Source: an uncultured Lachnospiraceae bacterium
GTDB lineage: Bacteria; Bacillota; Clostridia; Lachnospirales; Lachnospiraceae
DNA length: 64,000 nt
Reading direction: 5' to 3'
Assembly: GCA_900550475.1 (NCBI GenBank)
Contig: URSA01000010.1
Location: 62,001-126,000, forward strand
Below, piece after piece: positions 23,006 through 30,820 of this stretch. Both the position numbers and the translations under genes were made by a program. The notes under the pieces were generated by a model. The model saw only the letters and a list, made by a program, of their open reading frames with translations, was not told where the DNA came from and made no database searches. The first letter of the stretch is position 1; the number at the start of each line of letters is the position of its first letter.

Positions 23006-24805
23006 TCAAAAGAGTGCTTCAAACTCTTCTCTTGTAATTTTCTCTTTCTCCAGAAGCAGCGCCGCCGCCTTGTGCAGCACATCCTCATGCTCCAGAATGA
23101 TGGCCTTTGCCTTGGCGTAGCAATCGTCGATAATTGCCTTTACTTCCTTGTCAATCTCTCCGGCAACCGCTTCGCTGTGGGAGCGGGTGTGAGCAAGATC
23201 GCGTCCGATAAACACCTCGTCGTCGTTCTCGTCGTAATTGATCACGCCGATATTCTGGGACATACCAAACCGGGTCACCATCTTTCTTGCAACCTTGGTT
23301 GCCTTCTGAATATCATTGGAGGCGCCAGTGGTAATATCGTCGAAGATAATCTCCTCCGCGATGCGTCCGCCCAGTGAAACCATGATATCCTGCATCATCC
23401 TTCCCTTGGTCAGGAACATTTCATCCTTCTCGGGCAGGGGCATTGTATAACCCGCCGCACCAACGCCGGTCGGAATAATGGAAACGGTGTAGACAGGCCC
23501 CACATCCGGGAGCACATGGAAGAGGATCGCATGACCCGCCTCATGGTATGCCGTAATCTTTTTCTCCTTGTCGGAAATGATCCGGCTCTTCTTCTCGGAA
23601 CCGATTCCCACCTTGATGAACGCCTTCTTGATATCGCTCTGCTCGATGTAGGCACGGCTCTCCATGGCCGCATTGATCGCCGCCTCATTCAGCAGGTTCT
23701 CAAGGTCTGCTCCGGTAAAGCCCGCCGTGGTCTGGGCAATCTGCTGCAGATTGACGTCGTCGCCAAGCGGCTTATTCTTGGCGTGTACCTTTAGGATATC
23801 CTCCCTGCCGCCGATATCCGGCGTGCCCACTGCAATCTTTCTGTCAAAACGCCCGGGACGCAGAATGGCGGGATCCAGAATATCCACACGGTTGGTTGCC
23901 GCCAGAACAATGATTCCCTCGTTTACGCCAAAACCGTCCATCTCCACCAGAAGCTGATTCAGGGTCTGCTCTCTCTCGTCATGGCCGCCGCCCATACCTG
24001 TACCGCGGCGTCTCGCAACCGCATCAATCTCATCAATAAATACAATACACGGCGCGTGCTTCTTTGCGTCCAGGAACAGATCTCTCACACGGGATGCGCC
24101 CACGCCGACAAACATCTCTACAAAATCAGAACCGGAAATACTGAAAAAGGGAACATTTGCCTCCCCGGCTATCGCTTTCGCGAGCAGGGTCTTACCGGTT
24201 CCGGGAGGGCCCTCTAACAGGATGCCCTTCGGGATTCTTGCGCCCACCTTGGTGAATTTGTCCGGCTCACGCAAAAAGTCGATGATCTCCTGAAGCTCAT
24301 CCTTCTCCTCTTTCAATCCCGCAACATCCTTTAAGGTAACTCTGCCCTCTCCCATGGACAGACGGGCGCGGCTCTTTCCGAAGTTCATCATCTTGGCATT
24401 GCTTCCGCCGCCTGCATTCTGGGAATTGATCATAATAAAGAGAAATACTCCCACCACGACCACCACAAGGATCGGCAGCATGGAAGTCAAAAACCAGTTT
24501 TCCCTCTGGATATCCAGCACCTGGGGCTCTATTCCGTGTTCCCTGACCAGAGACTCAAGCTCCGTCACATCCGTGGCGTAGAGCGTTTTTTCCTCGCCGG
24601 AATTCATCACGACCTCCAGATAACCGGTAGGGGCCTCCCCGTTGGGATGAATAAGCACCTCCTTCACCTTTCCCTCCTCCATATCCTGTATGAAGTTGGC
24701 GCGGGTGTAGTCGTCACTCTTTTTCTGCCAGGTATTGATCAGCACCAATCCCAGCAGAAGCAGTACAATTATAAAGAAATACTGGTTAAAACCCTTTTGC
24801 TTCAA
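23006..24805 (-). CDS. ftsH: ATP-dependent zinc metalloprotease FtsH
   Basis: A 599-aa membrane protease that degrades misfolded membrane proteins and regulatory proteins. Two N-terminal membrane helices (~8-26 and ~108-128) flank a small extracytoplasmic domain. The AAA domain has Walker A 'GPPGTGKT' (~197-204), Walker B 'IVFIDEID' and the arginine-finger SRH region 'NRVDILDPAILRPGRFDR'. The zinc site 'AYHEAGHAIL' (~418-427) is intact. The start is taken as TTG at 24805 because AGGAGG lies exactly 7 bp upstream; the ATG 27 bp earlier overlaps the hpt stop and has no such site. Last gene of the mazG-to-ftsH cluster. Confidence 0.95.
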   Translation of the reverse strand: MKQKGFNQYFFIIVLLLLGLVLINTWQKKSDDYTRANFIQDMEEGKVKEVLIHPNGEAPTGYLEVVMNSGEEKTLYATDVTELESLVREHGIEPQVLDIQRENWFLTSMLPILVVVVVGVFLFIMINSQNAGGGSNAKMMNFGKSRARLSMGEGRVTLKDVAGLKEEKDELQEIIDFLREPDKFTKVGARIPKGILLEGPPGTGKTLLAKAIAGEANVPFFSISGSDFVEMFVGVGASRVRDLFLDAKKHAPCIVFIDEIDAVARRRGTGMGGGHDEREQTLNQLLVEMDGFGVNEGIIVLAATNRVDILDPAILRPGRFDRKIAVGTPDIGGREDILKVHAKNKPLGDDVNLQQIAQTTAGFTGADLENLLNEAAINAAMESRAYIEQSDIKKAFIKVGIGSEKKSRIISDKEKKITAYHEAGHAILFHVLPDVGPVYTVSIIPTGVGAAGYTMPLPEKDEMFLTKGRMMQDIMVSLGGRIAEEIIFDDITTGASNDIQKATKVARKMVTRFGMSQNIGVINYDENDDEVFIGRDLAHTRSHSEAVAGEIDKEVKAIIDDCYAKAKAIILEHEDVLHKAAALLLEKEKITREEFEALF

Positions 24806-24821
24806 GTCTGTTCCTCCTGAC

Positions 24822-25349
24822 TTAATCATCAAATTCCACTACTCCGATATAAGGAAGATTGCGATATCTCTGCTCATAATCCAGACCATATCCCACCACA
24901 AACTCATCCGGGATCTGGAATCCGGTATAATCCACATTCACATCCACCACTCTGCGCTCCGGCTTATCAAGCAGCGTACACAGGTGCAGGCTGGCAGGCT
25001 CCCTGTCCTTGAGCATTTCCATCAGGTAGCTTAAGGTTCTTCCTGAATCCACGATATCCTCCACCACCAGCACATCCTTATCCTTGATGGATTCGTCCAG
25101 ATCCTTCACGATCTTTACCACTCCGCTGGACTTGGTGGCGTTTCCGTAGCTGGAAACCGACATAAAATCAAGGGACACCGGAACGGTAATCCGCTTTGCA
25201 AGCTCGCACATAAAGAAGCTGCCGCCCTTCAGCACGCAAACCAGATGCACCTGCCTTCCGGCATAGTCCTTACTGATCTGGTCACCTATTGCCTGAATCC
25301 TCTCGTCTACTTCCTTCTCTGTCAAAAGTACCCTTACATGCTCCGACAT
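24822..25349 (-). CDS. hpt: Hypoxanthine phosphoribosyltransferase
   Basis: A 175-aa purine salvage enzyme that joins hypoxanthine or guanine to PRPP. The PRPP-binding motif 'VLVVEDIVDSGRTL' lies at ~93-106, and the N-terminal 'GDQISKDYAG' and 'LVCVLKGGSFFMCELAKRI' match the family. The start overlaps the tilS end by 16 bp and has a GGAGG site. Order tilS-hpt-ftsH is the standard Firmicutes order. Confidence 0.95.
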   Translation of the reverse strand: MSEHVRVLLTEKEVDERIQAIGDQISKDYAGRQVHLVCVLKGGSFFMCELAKRITVPVSLDFMSVSSYGNATKSSGVVKIVKDLDESIKDKDVLVVEDIVDSGRTLSYLMEMLKDREPASLHLCTLLDKPERRVVDVNVDYTGFQIPDEFVVGYGLDYEQRYRNLPYIGVVEFDD

Positions 25350-26815
25350 GGTCTGTGTCCTCCTCTTAATTGTACCTGTAAAATATGTTTTGTATTCTCA
25401 TTTATTTTATAGTAGGTGCTGATACGATAACCTGGCACCCACAAAATGTGCGATCCGTCCGCCAAAAGCTGGATATGATCCCGCTCCTGTCTGGGAATTT
25501 TTTCATTTACCATATAATCCTGCACACTCTTCCGGGAAAACGCCGCGTTTACGGTGAGATAATCCCCTGAAGTTCTGGTGCGGATTTCCAGCGATTTTTC
25601 TATTCTATCATAATCAAACCATTTCGTATACTGATTTTGCGGAATATTTACTGTTTTTTCATGGGTGAAGACCCTAAATTCAAAGATCGTTCCGTCGTCC
25701 GCCGCAATTTCCACCGGCTGTCCGTCCGGTTCCGGAAGCAGAACCAGTATTCCCTGCGGTTGGATTTCGCCCTCTGCGCCGCCTGCCTTGCTGCCTGCGG
25801 CTCTCTCCACAACCACCTCTCCGTAGACCCGCCACGCGCGGATACCGTACGGAAGAGAGAGTTCCCTGTTTGCCCTGTTTTTAAACAAAGACAGCATGGC
25901 GTGAATGTGCGCCGCCGAAAGATCCTTTTTTGCTCCCGCCAGCTCCTCAAGTGCCAGAAGCAGCATCCTTCCCTGTAAAACCGGATGGAACTGCAAAAAT
26001 TTCTCCACAGGAATCACAAGCCGCTCCGGCGCGGTTTTCGTCACACATGCCACATACGCCGCTGCCGCCTCTCTCTGCACAAAATCCTCCGTGTCGGACA
26101 GAATATCCGCCGCGCGGCCCATATTTTCCACGGCGCCCTCGCAGACCTCCCGCTCCGCAAGGGGAAGCAGATGGTGACGGATGCGGTTTCTGGTATAGTG
26201 ATCCCCGGCGTTGGTGGCATCCTCCTTCCACCCCATGCCGAGTCCTTTCAGAAAATCCTCGATCTGTCTGCGGGATGTGTTTAAAAGAGGCCGGATCACC
26301 TTCGAGCCGTCCGGATTTTCCCGGACGGGCCTTATGCTGCAAAGCCCAGAAAGCCCGCTGCCGCGAAACAGATGAAACAGCATGGTCTCCGCGCGGTCAC
26401 TCAGATTGTGCGCCACCGCTATCTTTGCCCGTCCCTGCGAAAAGGCTTCCGGCGCCTCCTGCAGCAGCACATCCCGGAAGGCTGCATAGCGCACCTGTCT
26501 GCCCGCCACCTCCAGAGACAGATTTTCTGTCTGTGACAACTCTGTCACATTTTTTTGCACAAGAAAAAAAGGAACTCCCATCCTGCCGCAGAGCTCCCGC
26601 ACATAGGCAGCGTCCTCCCCTGCCTCCTCGCGGATCATGTGATTCACATGCACCGCCAGCAGTCGGAACGGAATTTCCCTTTTCAATGCGGACAGCACAA
26701 GCAGGAGGCAAACGGAATCCGCTCCTCCTGACACTCCTGTCACAACCACATCCTCCGGTGACAGCATATGATGTTCCCGCACATAATCGCCCACATTCTC
26801 CAATAAACCGCTCAT
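25334..26815 (-). CDS. tilS: tRNA(Ile)-lysidine synthase
   Basis: A 493-aa enzyme that converts the wobble C34 of the AUA-reading tRNA-Ile to lysidine using ATP and lysine. The PP-loop 'VTGVSGGADSVCLL' lies at ~25-38, followed by 'AVHVNHMIREEAGEDA' (~54-69) and 'AVAHNLSDRAETMLFHLFRGSGL' around 133-155. The length includes the C-terminal TilS domain ('FDYDRI...TRTSGDYL'). It sits between spoIIE and hpt as expected. There is no good RBS before the ATG at 26815; the reading is otherwise unambiguous. Confidence 0.93.
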   Translation of the reverse strand: MSGLLENVGDYVREHHMLSPEDVVVTGVSGGADSVCLLLVLSALKREIPFRLLAVHVNHMIREEAGEDAAYVRELCGRMGVPFFLVQKNVTELSQTENLSLEVAGRQVRYAAFRDVLLQEAPEAFSQGRAKIAVAHNLSDRAETMLFHLFRGSGLSGLCSIRPVRENPDGSKVIRPLLNTSRRQIEDFLKGLGMGWKEDATNAGDHYTRNRIRHHLLPLAEREVCEGAVENMGRAADILSDTEDFVQREAAAAYVACVTKTAPERLVIPVEKFLQFHPVLQGRMLLLALEELAGAKKDLSAAHIHAMLSLFKNRANRELSLPYGIRAWRVYGEVVVERAAGSKAGGAEGEIQPQGILVLLPEPDGQPVEIAADDGTIFEFRVFTHEKTVNIPQNQYTKWFDYDRIEKSLEIRTRTSGDYLTVNAAFSRKSVQDYMVNEKIPRQERDHIQLLADGSHILWVPGYRISTYYKINENTKHILQVQLRGGHRPCRSM

Positions 26816-26859
26816 GCTGCCATTTTATCACATCTTCTGCCCGGATGCCACTCTATAAT

Positions 26860-28047
26860 CTATCGGTTTTCCCACATTCCGAGCACCAGAATCGTCATAT
26901 CGTCCCGGATGTGCCCCCTTGTCCTGCACAGGACACTTTGCAGCAGCGCTTCCGCCAGCTCTCTGGGATTCTCCTGCTCTAAGTTGCTGATGACCTCGCA
27001 CAGCTCCTCCTTGTAATCGCTCTCCTCCATCGCGTCCAGCACCCCGTCCGACAAAAGAAAAACATAGTCCCCGTCCATCAGCCTGCGCCGGATACTTTCA
27101 CATTCCATGCCCTTGAAGATGCCAAGCGGCAGCGTTCCGGTGGAAATCTGCTCCACCATATGATCCCGCTTGATGAAGGACGCGGCAGCCCCGATCTTGG
27201 TGAACTCGCAGACGCCGTCGTAGAGATCCAGTTCGCAGATATCCAGTGTGGACATGTTCTGCTCCTCACCCCGGGCAAGCAGCGCCGTGTTGACCAGATT
27301 TGCCGCCGCCGTCGGCCGGTAGCCCGCCTCGATGAGCTTTTCCATCAGATCCAGCACTCCTTCGCTGTCCTCGCATGCCTTCTCCCCGGAGCCCATGCCG
27401 TCCGACAACAGTAGCGTGATCTTTCCCTTCTCCGACTCCAGAACCGTGTAATTATCCCCCGACTTGGGCTCCAGCTCCTTGACCGCACGCGCCGCCCCCG
27501 TCATGACAATATATTTTGCCTCCTCCACGAAAACATATCCCCGCAGACAATGATCCACCATGTATGGGCAGTTCATGGAGGGAACCAGTCTCTTTTCCAG
27601 CAGCACGGAAAGCATATCCGCCGTTTCCTCGGCACTGAAGCCCCGCTGTGCATCCGTGCGCATGGTCAGGCTGACCCTGACGCGCCCGTCCGTATTGTCT
27701 ATGTAATAGAGATCCTTCGCCGTGATGCCCTCCGCCCGGAGCGCCTGCACCACCAGCTTTTCCTTCCGCTCCGGGAAGGGTCTGTAAGAAAAGACCTCGG
27801 CTGCCACCTGCGCCATGACGCCCGCCATCTCGTTCAGGTTGTCCGCCAGCATACACCGGTTTTCCCACAGCCTCCGGTTATACAGACAGCTCTGTCTGGT
27901 CTCCTCCGTCCTGTCCCACTCAAAATCTTCCTCCAGCGTCTTTGCAATTTCCTTAAAGGAGTCCGCATACCCTATCAGCTTCTGCCTGCCGTATTCCGAC
28001 AACAGGGCTGCCCGCTCCGTTCCCCTCTCCCCTGACAGCTTTCTCAT
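26860..28047 (-). CDS. spoIIE: SpoIIE-type PP2C phosphatase lacking the membrane domain
   Basis: A 395-aa protein that corresponds to the middle and C-terminal parts of SpoIIE, the phosphatase that dephosphorylates SpoIIAA and so activates sigma-F in the forespore. PP2C motifs are intact: 'LLSDGMGSGEKACEDSE' (~213-229), 'YVFLLSDGVLDAMEES' and 'IRDDMTILVLG' near the end. B. subtilis SpoIIE is ~827 aa and begins with ten membrane helices that are absent here. The coding region starts 80 bp after a promoter, leaving no room for the missing part. GAGG precedes the ATG. Position between divIC and tilS supports the name. Phosphatase activity is likely; septal localisation must be arranged differently. 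Confidence 0.85.
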   Translation of the reverse strand: MRKLSGERGTERAALLSEYGRQKLIGYADSFKEIAKTLEEDFEWDRTEETRQSCLYNRRLWENRCMLADNLNEMAGVMAQVAAEVFSYRPFPERKEKLVVQALRAEGITAKDLYYIDNTDGRVRVSLTMRTDAQRGFSAEETADMLSVLLEKRLVPSMNCPYMVDHCLRGYVFVEEAKYIVMTGAARAVKELEPKSGDNYTVLESEKGKITLLLSDGMGSGEKACEDSEGVLDLMEKLIEAGYRPTAAANLVNTALLARGEEQNMSTLDICELDLYDGVCEFTKIGAAASFIKRDHMVEQISTGTLPLGIFKGMECESIRRRLMDGDYVFLLSDGVLDAMEESDYKEELCEVISNLEQENPRELAEALLQSVLCRTRGHIRDDMTILVLGMWENR

Positions 28048-28099
28048 AATTCCTCACAATCTGCCGCGCCGCCGCTTCTGCCGCTTTTGCTGCCTGTCT

Positions 28100-28132
28100 A
28101 TTATACGGGATAGCGCTCTCGGATTTTGTCAA
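28100..28132 (-). promoter_or_regulatory. spoIIE-type promoter with 21-bp spacing and a 0A-box-like element
   Basis: On the minus strand TTGACA (28132-28127) and TATAAT (28105-28100) are both near-consensus but separated by 21 bp. The B. subtilis spoIIE promoter has this same unusual spacing and needs Spo0A~P. TTTGACAAAA over the -35 differs by one base from the 0A box core TGNCGAA. Confidence 0.55.
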
Positions 28133-28164
28133 ATCTTTTTGAGCAAATGAAAGTTTTTTACGAC

Positions 28165-28196
28165 AAAAAACCGGCAGCTCTCTCGATCTGCCGGTT
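28165..28196 (-). terminator. Terminator after divIC
   Basis: On the minus strand AACCGGCAG/CTGCCGGTT (28196-28188 with 28177-28169) is followed by TTTTTTG. The stem begins inside the divIC stop codon and separates this unit from the spoIIE promoter. Confidence 0.88.
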
Positions 28197-28512
28197 ATTT
28201 TCCCTTGAATATAATCTCTCCCTCATACACAAGACCCAGCTTATCGTGGGCAACCTCCTCCACATAGCCCTTGGTATGGGTATATTTCTCGTATTCCCTG
28301 ATTTCATCAGCCCTGTCCTCCTCGGACTTGATCTGCCCGTTGAGCTGTTCGATCTTTGCCTGATTGGCATCCAGCTTTGCGCTGAGCTCAATCCGTTTGA
28401 ACGCCACCACGACCAAAATCATGACCACGACCAAAGAAACCAAAAACATGCTGAAACGATTCTGTTTTCTCTTTCGATAGACTGCTTTTTTTCGTCTTTT
28501 GACTGTTGTCAT
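28195..28512 (-). CDS. divIC: Septum formation initiator DivIC/FtsB family protein
   Basis: A 105-aa single-pass membrane protein. A basic N-terminal tail ('VKRRKKAVYRKRKQNR') is followed by one helix ('FLVSLVVVMILVVVAF', ~23-38), a coiled coil (~40-75) and a short C-terminal segment with 'YVEEVAHDKLGLVYEGEIIF', typical of DivIC/FtsB. It joins FtsL and DivIB in the divisome. GAGG precedes the ATG. Gene order yabP-yabQ-divIC-spoIIE is conserved in Firmicutes. Confidence 0.88.
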   Translation of the reverse strand: MTTVKRRKKAVYRKRKQNRFSMFLVSLVVVMILVVVAFKRIELSAKLDANQAKIEQLNGQIKSEEDRADEIREYEKYTHTKGYVEEVAHDKLGLVYEGEIIFKGK

Positions 28513-28534
28513 CCTTCATCCTCTATTTGATGAA

Positions 28535-28993
28535 TCATTGTTTACATAATATCATTTTAAGCAATTTGAGAAATGCCGTCAACCTCTTTTTCACAAAAGA
28601 AGTCACCGCATGCTCTCCTTTTTTTGCCACAAAACGGAATGGCCGCCCGATCACGCCCAGAACCCTGCCTATCATGCGGAAAACAAAGCCGAGCCCTGCG
28701 GACACCCATTTCACGAAAAAAGGGCTCACCGTCTTTTTGTAAAGGAACATTCCCGCCAGAGCGCCCAGCACGGCAAACCAGCGAAGCGTACCGTTGCTCT
28801 GGGTGTGCATCATATAAAAAACGCTGATCGCGCAGAAGATCCAGAACAGCAGATCCTCAAACGATACAAAAAAGCGGTTGTGCGCGCAGACACGCCTCCA
28901 TATACGGAAGAGATCGTACACAAAGGTAATAAAGACGCCCATCCCGAGAGAATACAGTAAAAAGACATTCTCGCTGACCTGTGCGCCGCTCAT
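28535..28993 (-). CDS. yabQ: Spore cortex biosynthesis protein YabQ
   Basis: A 152-aa membrane protein. It has about four helices within residues ~10-110, with the YabQ-like 'YDLFRIWRRV' motif (~26-35) and 'FEDLLFWIFCAISVFYMM' (~45-62), then a basic tail. YabQ is an outer-forespore-membrane protein needed for cortex formation in B. subtilis. GGGAG lies 7 bp before the ATG. It sits next to yabP, as usual. Confidence 0.88.
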   Translation of the reverse strand: MSGAQVSENVFLLYSLGMGVFITFVYDLFRIWRRVCAHNRFFVSFEDLLFWIFCAISVFYMMHTQSNGTLRWFAVLGALAGMFLYKKTVSPFFVKWVSAGLGFVFRMIGRVLGVIGRPFRFVAKKGEHAVTSFVKKRLTAFLKLLKMILCKQ

Positions 28994-29005
28994 AGGGACG
29001 CTCCC

Positions 29006-29296
29006 TTACCGGAACAGCTTTGACAGAAGGGATTCTCCTTTTGCATTTCCCGCAGAGCCCTCCGAATAGGTAAGACTGTCGATCTTTCCATCCACATCCA
29101 CCTCTCCCTTATCCAGTGTCAGGCGGTTTACATGCAGGTCGTCACCCTTGATCATCAGCATCCCCTGATCGGTTTCCAGCAATATCTCATGGATGTCAAA
29201 AGAAAGCACATCGCTGACGCCGTTTATGGTGCAGGTTCTGCGGTTTGTCAGCATGATCTTATGTACCCGCTTGTTGGAGCTGTTCAAATCTTCCAT
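29006..29296 (-). CDS. yabP: Sporulation protein YabP
   Basis: A 96-aa protein. The start is placed at the internal ATG (29296) because AGGGGG lies 7 bp upstream; the ATG six codons earlier has no site. The YabP/YqfC pattern 'RRTCTINGVSDVLSFDIHEILLETDQG' region (~20-46) and 'IKGDDLHVNRLTLDKGEVDVDGKIDSL' (~50-76) is clear. YabP is made in the mother cell and needed for normal spores. Forms a unit with rqcP upstream and yabQ downstream. Confidence 0.9.
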   Translation of the reverse strand: MEDLNSSNKRVHKIMLTNRRTCTINGVSDVLSFDIHEILLETDQGMLMIKGDDLHVNRLTLDKGEVDVDGKIDSLTYSEGSAGNAKGESLLSKLFR

Positions 29297-29354
29297 AAAA
29301 ATACCCCCTGCCATACTTTATAAAAGTATATTAGCCGGGACAGCCTTTTATGCC

Positions 29355-29594
29355 TTAAAGATAGCGGAACAGCTCTTTCGCCTCTTCCTTTTTCACAGTC
29401 TCCTGCACATCAAGAACCTCCACCTTCACATCCTTGTTGCCGAAGGAGATGGTGATGATATCCCCCTCCTTTACGTTGGTGGACGCCTTCGCGGGTTTGT
29501 CGTTGATCAGCACACGCCCGCCGTCGCAGGCTTCGTTTGCGACCGTGCGGCGCTTGATCAGCCGGGAGACCTTCAAATACTTGTCTAATCTCAT
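29355..29594 (-). CDS. rqcP: S4-domain RNA-binding protein RqcP (YabO)
   Basis: A 79-aa S4 protein: 'MRLDKYLKVSRLIKRRTVA' then 'ACDGGRVLINDKPAKAS' is the Hsp15-like S4 fold. In B. subtilis RqcP works with RqcH to add alanine tails to nascent chains on stalled 50S subunits. AAGGA precedes the ATG. Position just downstream of HU and upstream of yabP matches yabO. Confidence 0.88.
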   Translation of the reverse strand: MRLDKYLKVSRLIKRRTVANEACDGGRVLINDKPAKASTNVKEGDIITISFGNKDVKVEVLDVQETVKKEEAKELFRYL

Positions 29595-29613
29595 AATGAT
29601 CCTTCCTTATGAT

Positions 29614-29646
29614 ACAAAAAGAGAACCCGGGTTAATCAGGTTCTCT
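29614..29646 (-). terminator. Terminator after the HU gene
   Basis: On the minus strand AGAGAACC/GGTTCTCT (29646-29639 with 29627-29620) is followed by TTTTTG. It lies between the HU stop and the rqcP start; since rqcP has no evident promoter of its own, some read-through is likely. Confidence 0.8.
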
Positions 29647-29671
29647 TCAGCATCCTATGTGATACGATAAA

Positions 29672-29944
29672 CTAGTTTACAGCATCCTTCAGTGCCTTGC
29701 CGGCTTTGAACTTAGGAGCCTTGGAAGCAGCAATCTTCATTGCCTTTCCGTTCTGAGGATTTCTGCCCTCTCTAGCCTTTCTCTCGGTGATCTCGAAAGT
29801 ACCGAAGCCAACCAGCTGAACCTTCTCACCCTTCTTCAGTTCTTCTGTAACGACGCCTGTGAAAGCCGCCAGAGCCTTTTCTGCGTCCTTTTTGGAAATT
29901 CCAGCCTGATCAGCCATTGCTGCTACTAATTCTGTTTTGTTCAT
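29672..29944 (-). CDS. hup: HU-family DNA-binding protein
   Basis: A 90-aa nucleoid protein. 'MNKTELVAAMADQAGISKKDAE' and the DNA-binding arm 'GFGTFEITERKAREGRNPQNG' (~46-66) are canonical HU. It coats and bends DNA as a dimer. A strong promoter, AGGAGG and a terminator show that it is highly expressed, largely as a single-gene unit within the cluster. Confidence 0.97.
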   Translation of the reverse strand: MNKTELVAAMADQAGISKKDAEKALAAFTGVVTEELKKGEKVQLVGFGTFEITERKAREGRNPQNGKAMKIAASKAPKFKAGKALKDAVN

Positions 29945-30018
29945 GTCGAACTCCTCCTCTTAATGAGTTTTCTTGTTGTAATTCTGTAAGACGTTCCTAT
30001 GCGAAACGTCTATAAATA

Positions 30019-30047
30019 TATATATCTGTTTTTATTTCCTTTGTCAA
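30019..30047 (-). promoter_or_regulatory. Promoter of the HU gene
   Basis: On the minus strand TTGACA (30047-30042), a 17-bp spacer and TATATA (30024-30019). A GACGTT/AACGTC hairpin lies in the leader. Confidence 0.75.
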
Positions 30048-30073
30048 GATTTTTTGCCGTTTTTATGGGATTT

Positions 30074-30787
30074 TCAGCCATTTTCACAGCTATCGATAAA
30101 GTCCTCCGTCCTGTCTGACAGAATCTGTTCCAAGGGCAGCTTATACATGGCGGCTATATCCGAAACCGCCATGAGCATATCACCCATGATCTGCGGAAGC
30201 GCGTCCTTCCTGTCCTGTTCCGGGAGAGATTCCGCAAGCTGCAAGCTTTCACGAAGCCTTCCCGCAGCCTCGGAATAGTCTGCCGTCCGTCCGTAATACT
30301 TCCCCGCCTTCTTCAAAACCTTCGGCGCCCGGATCAGCGCGGGAAGCTCGGGCGGGATTTCCCTGAGCGGCGATTCGATCCAGCTCTTGCCCTCTTTCTC
30401 CTGTTTCTTGATCTCCTCCCAGTTTTGCAGCACCTGCTCCGAGGTGTCCGCCTGCACCGTGCCGAACACATGGGGATGGCGGCGTACCATCTTCTTCGCA
30501 ACCTGATCCACCACATCCTCCATGGTGAACAGCCCTTCCTCCCCGGCGATCTGCGCATGCATCACCACCTGCAAAAGCACATCCCCGAGCTCCTCCTGCA
30601 AATTTTCCGCATTGCCCGTCTTATTGTAGATGCGGATGGCGGCAAGCACCTCCGCCGCCTCCTCCGTCATACACGGGCGCAGGCTCTCATGGGTCTGTTC
30701 CCGATCCCACGGGCATCCGTTTTCGCTGCGCAGCGTCTTGATAATCTCAAGAAAATTCTCGTAAGTATACTTGTCACGCAATTCCAT
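30074..30787 (-). CDS. mazG: Nucleoside triphosphate pyrophosphohydrolase MazG
   Basis: A 237-aa enzyme that hydrolyses NTPs to NMP and PPi, a house-cleaning role. 'NGCPWDREQTHESLRPCMTEEAAEVLAAI' (~22-50) carries the EExxE-type metal-binding helix, and 'LQEELGDVLLQVVMHAQIA' (~57-75) the second helix with ExxD. The second MazG-like repeat in the C-terminal half appears degenerate. Matches the yabN/mazG place in the cluster. Confidence 0.93.
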   Translation of the reverse strand: MELRDKYTYENFLEIIKTLRSENGCPWDREQTHESLRPCMTEEAAEVLAAIRIYNKTGNAENLQEELGDVLLQVVMHAQIAGEEGLFTMEDVVDQVAKKMVRRHPHVFGTVQADTSEQVLQNWEEIKKQEKEGKSWIESPLREIPPELPALIRAPKVLKKAGKYYGRTADYSEAAGRLRESLQLAESLPEQDRKDALPQIMGDMLMAVSDIAAMYKLPLEQILSDRTEDFIDSCENG

Positions 30788-30820
30788 CTTCTCTGTCCTC
30801 TCTCCTGTCCTCTTCCTTTA

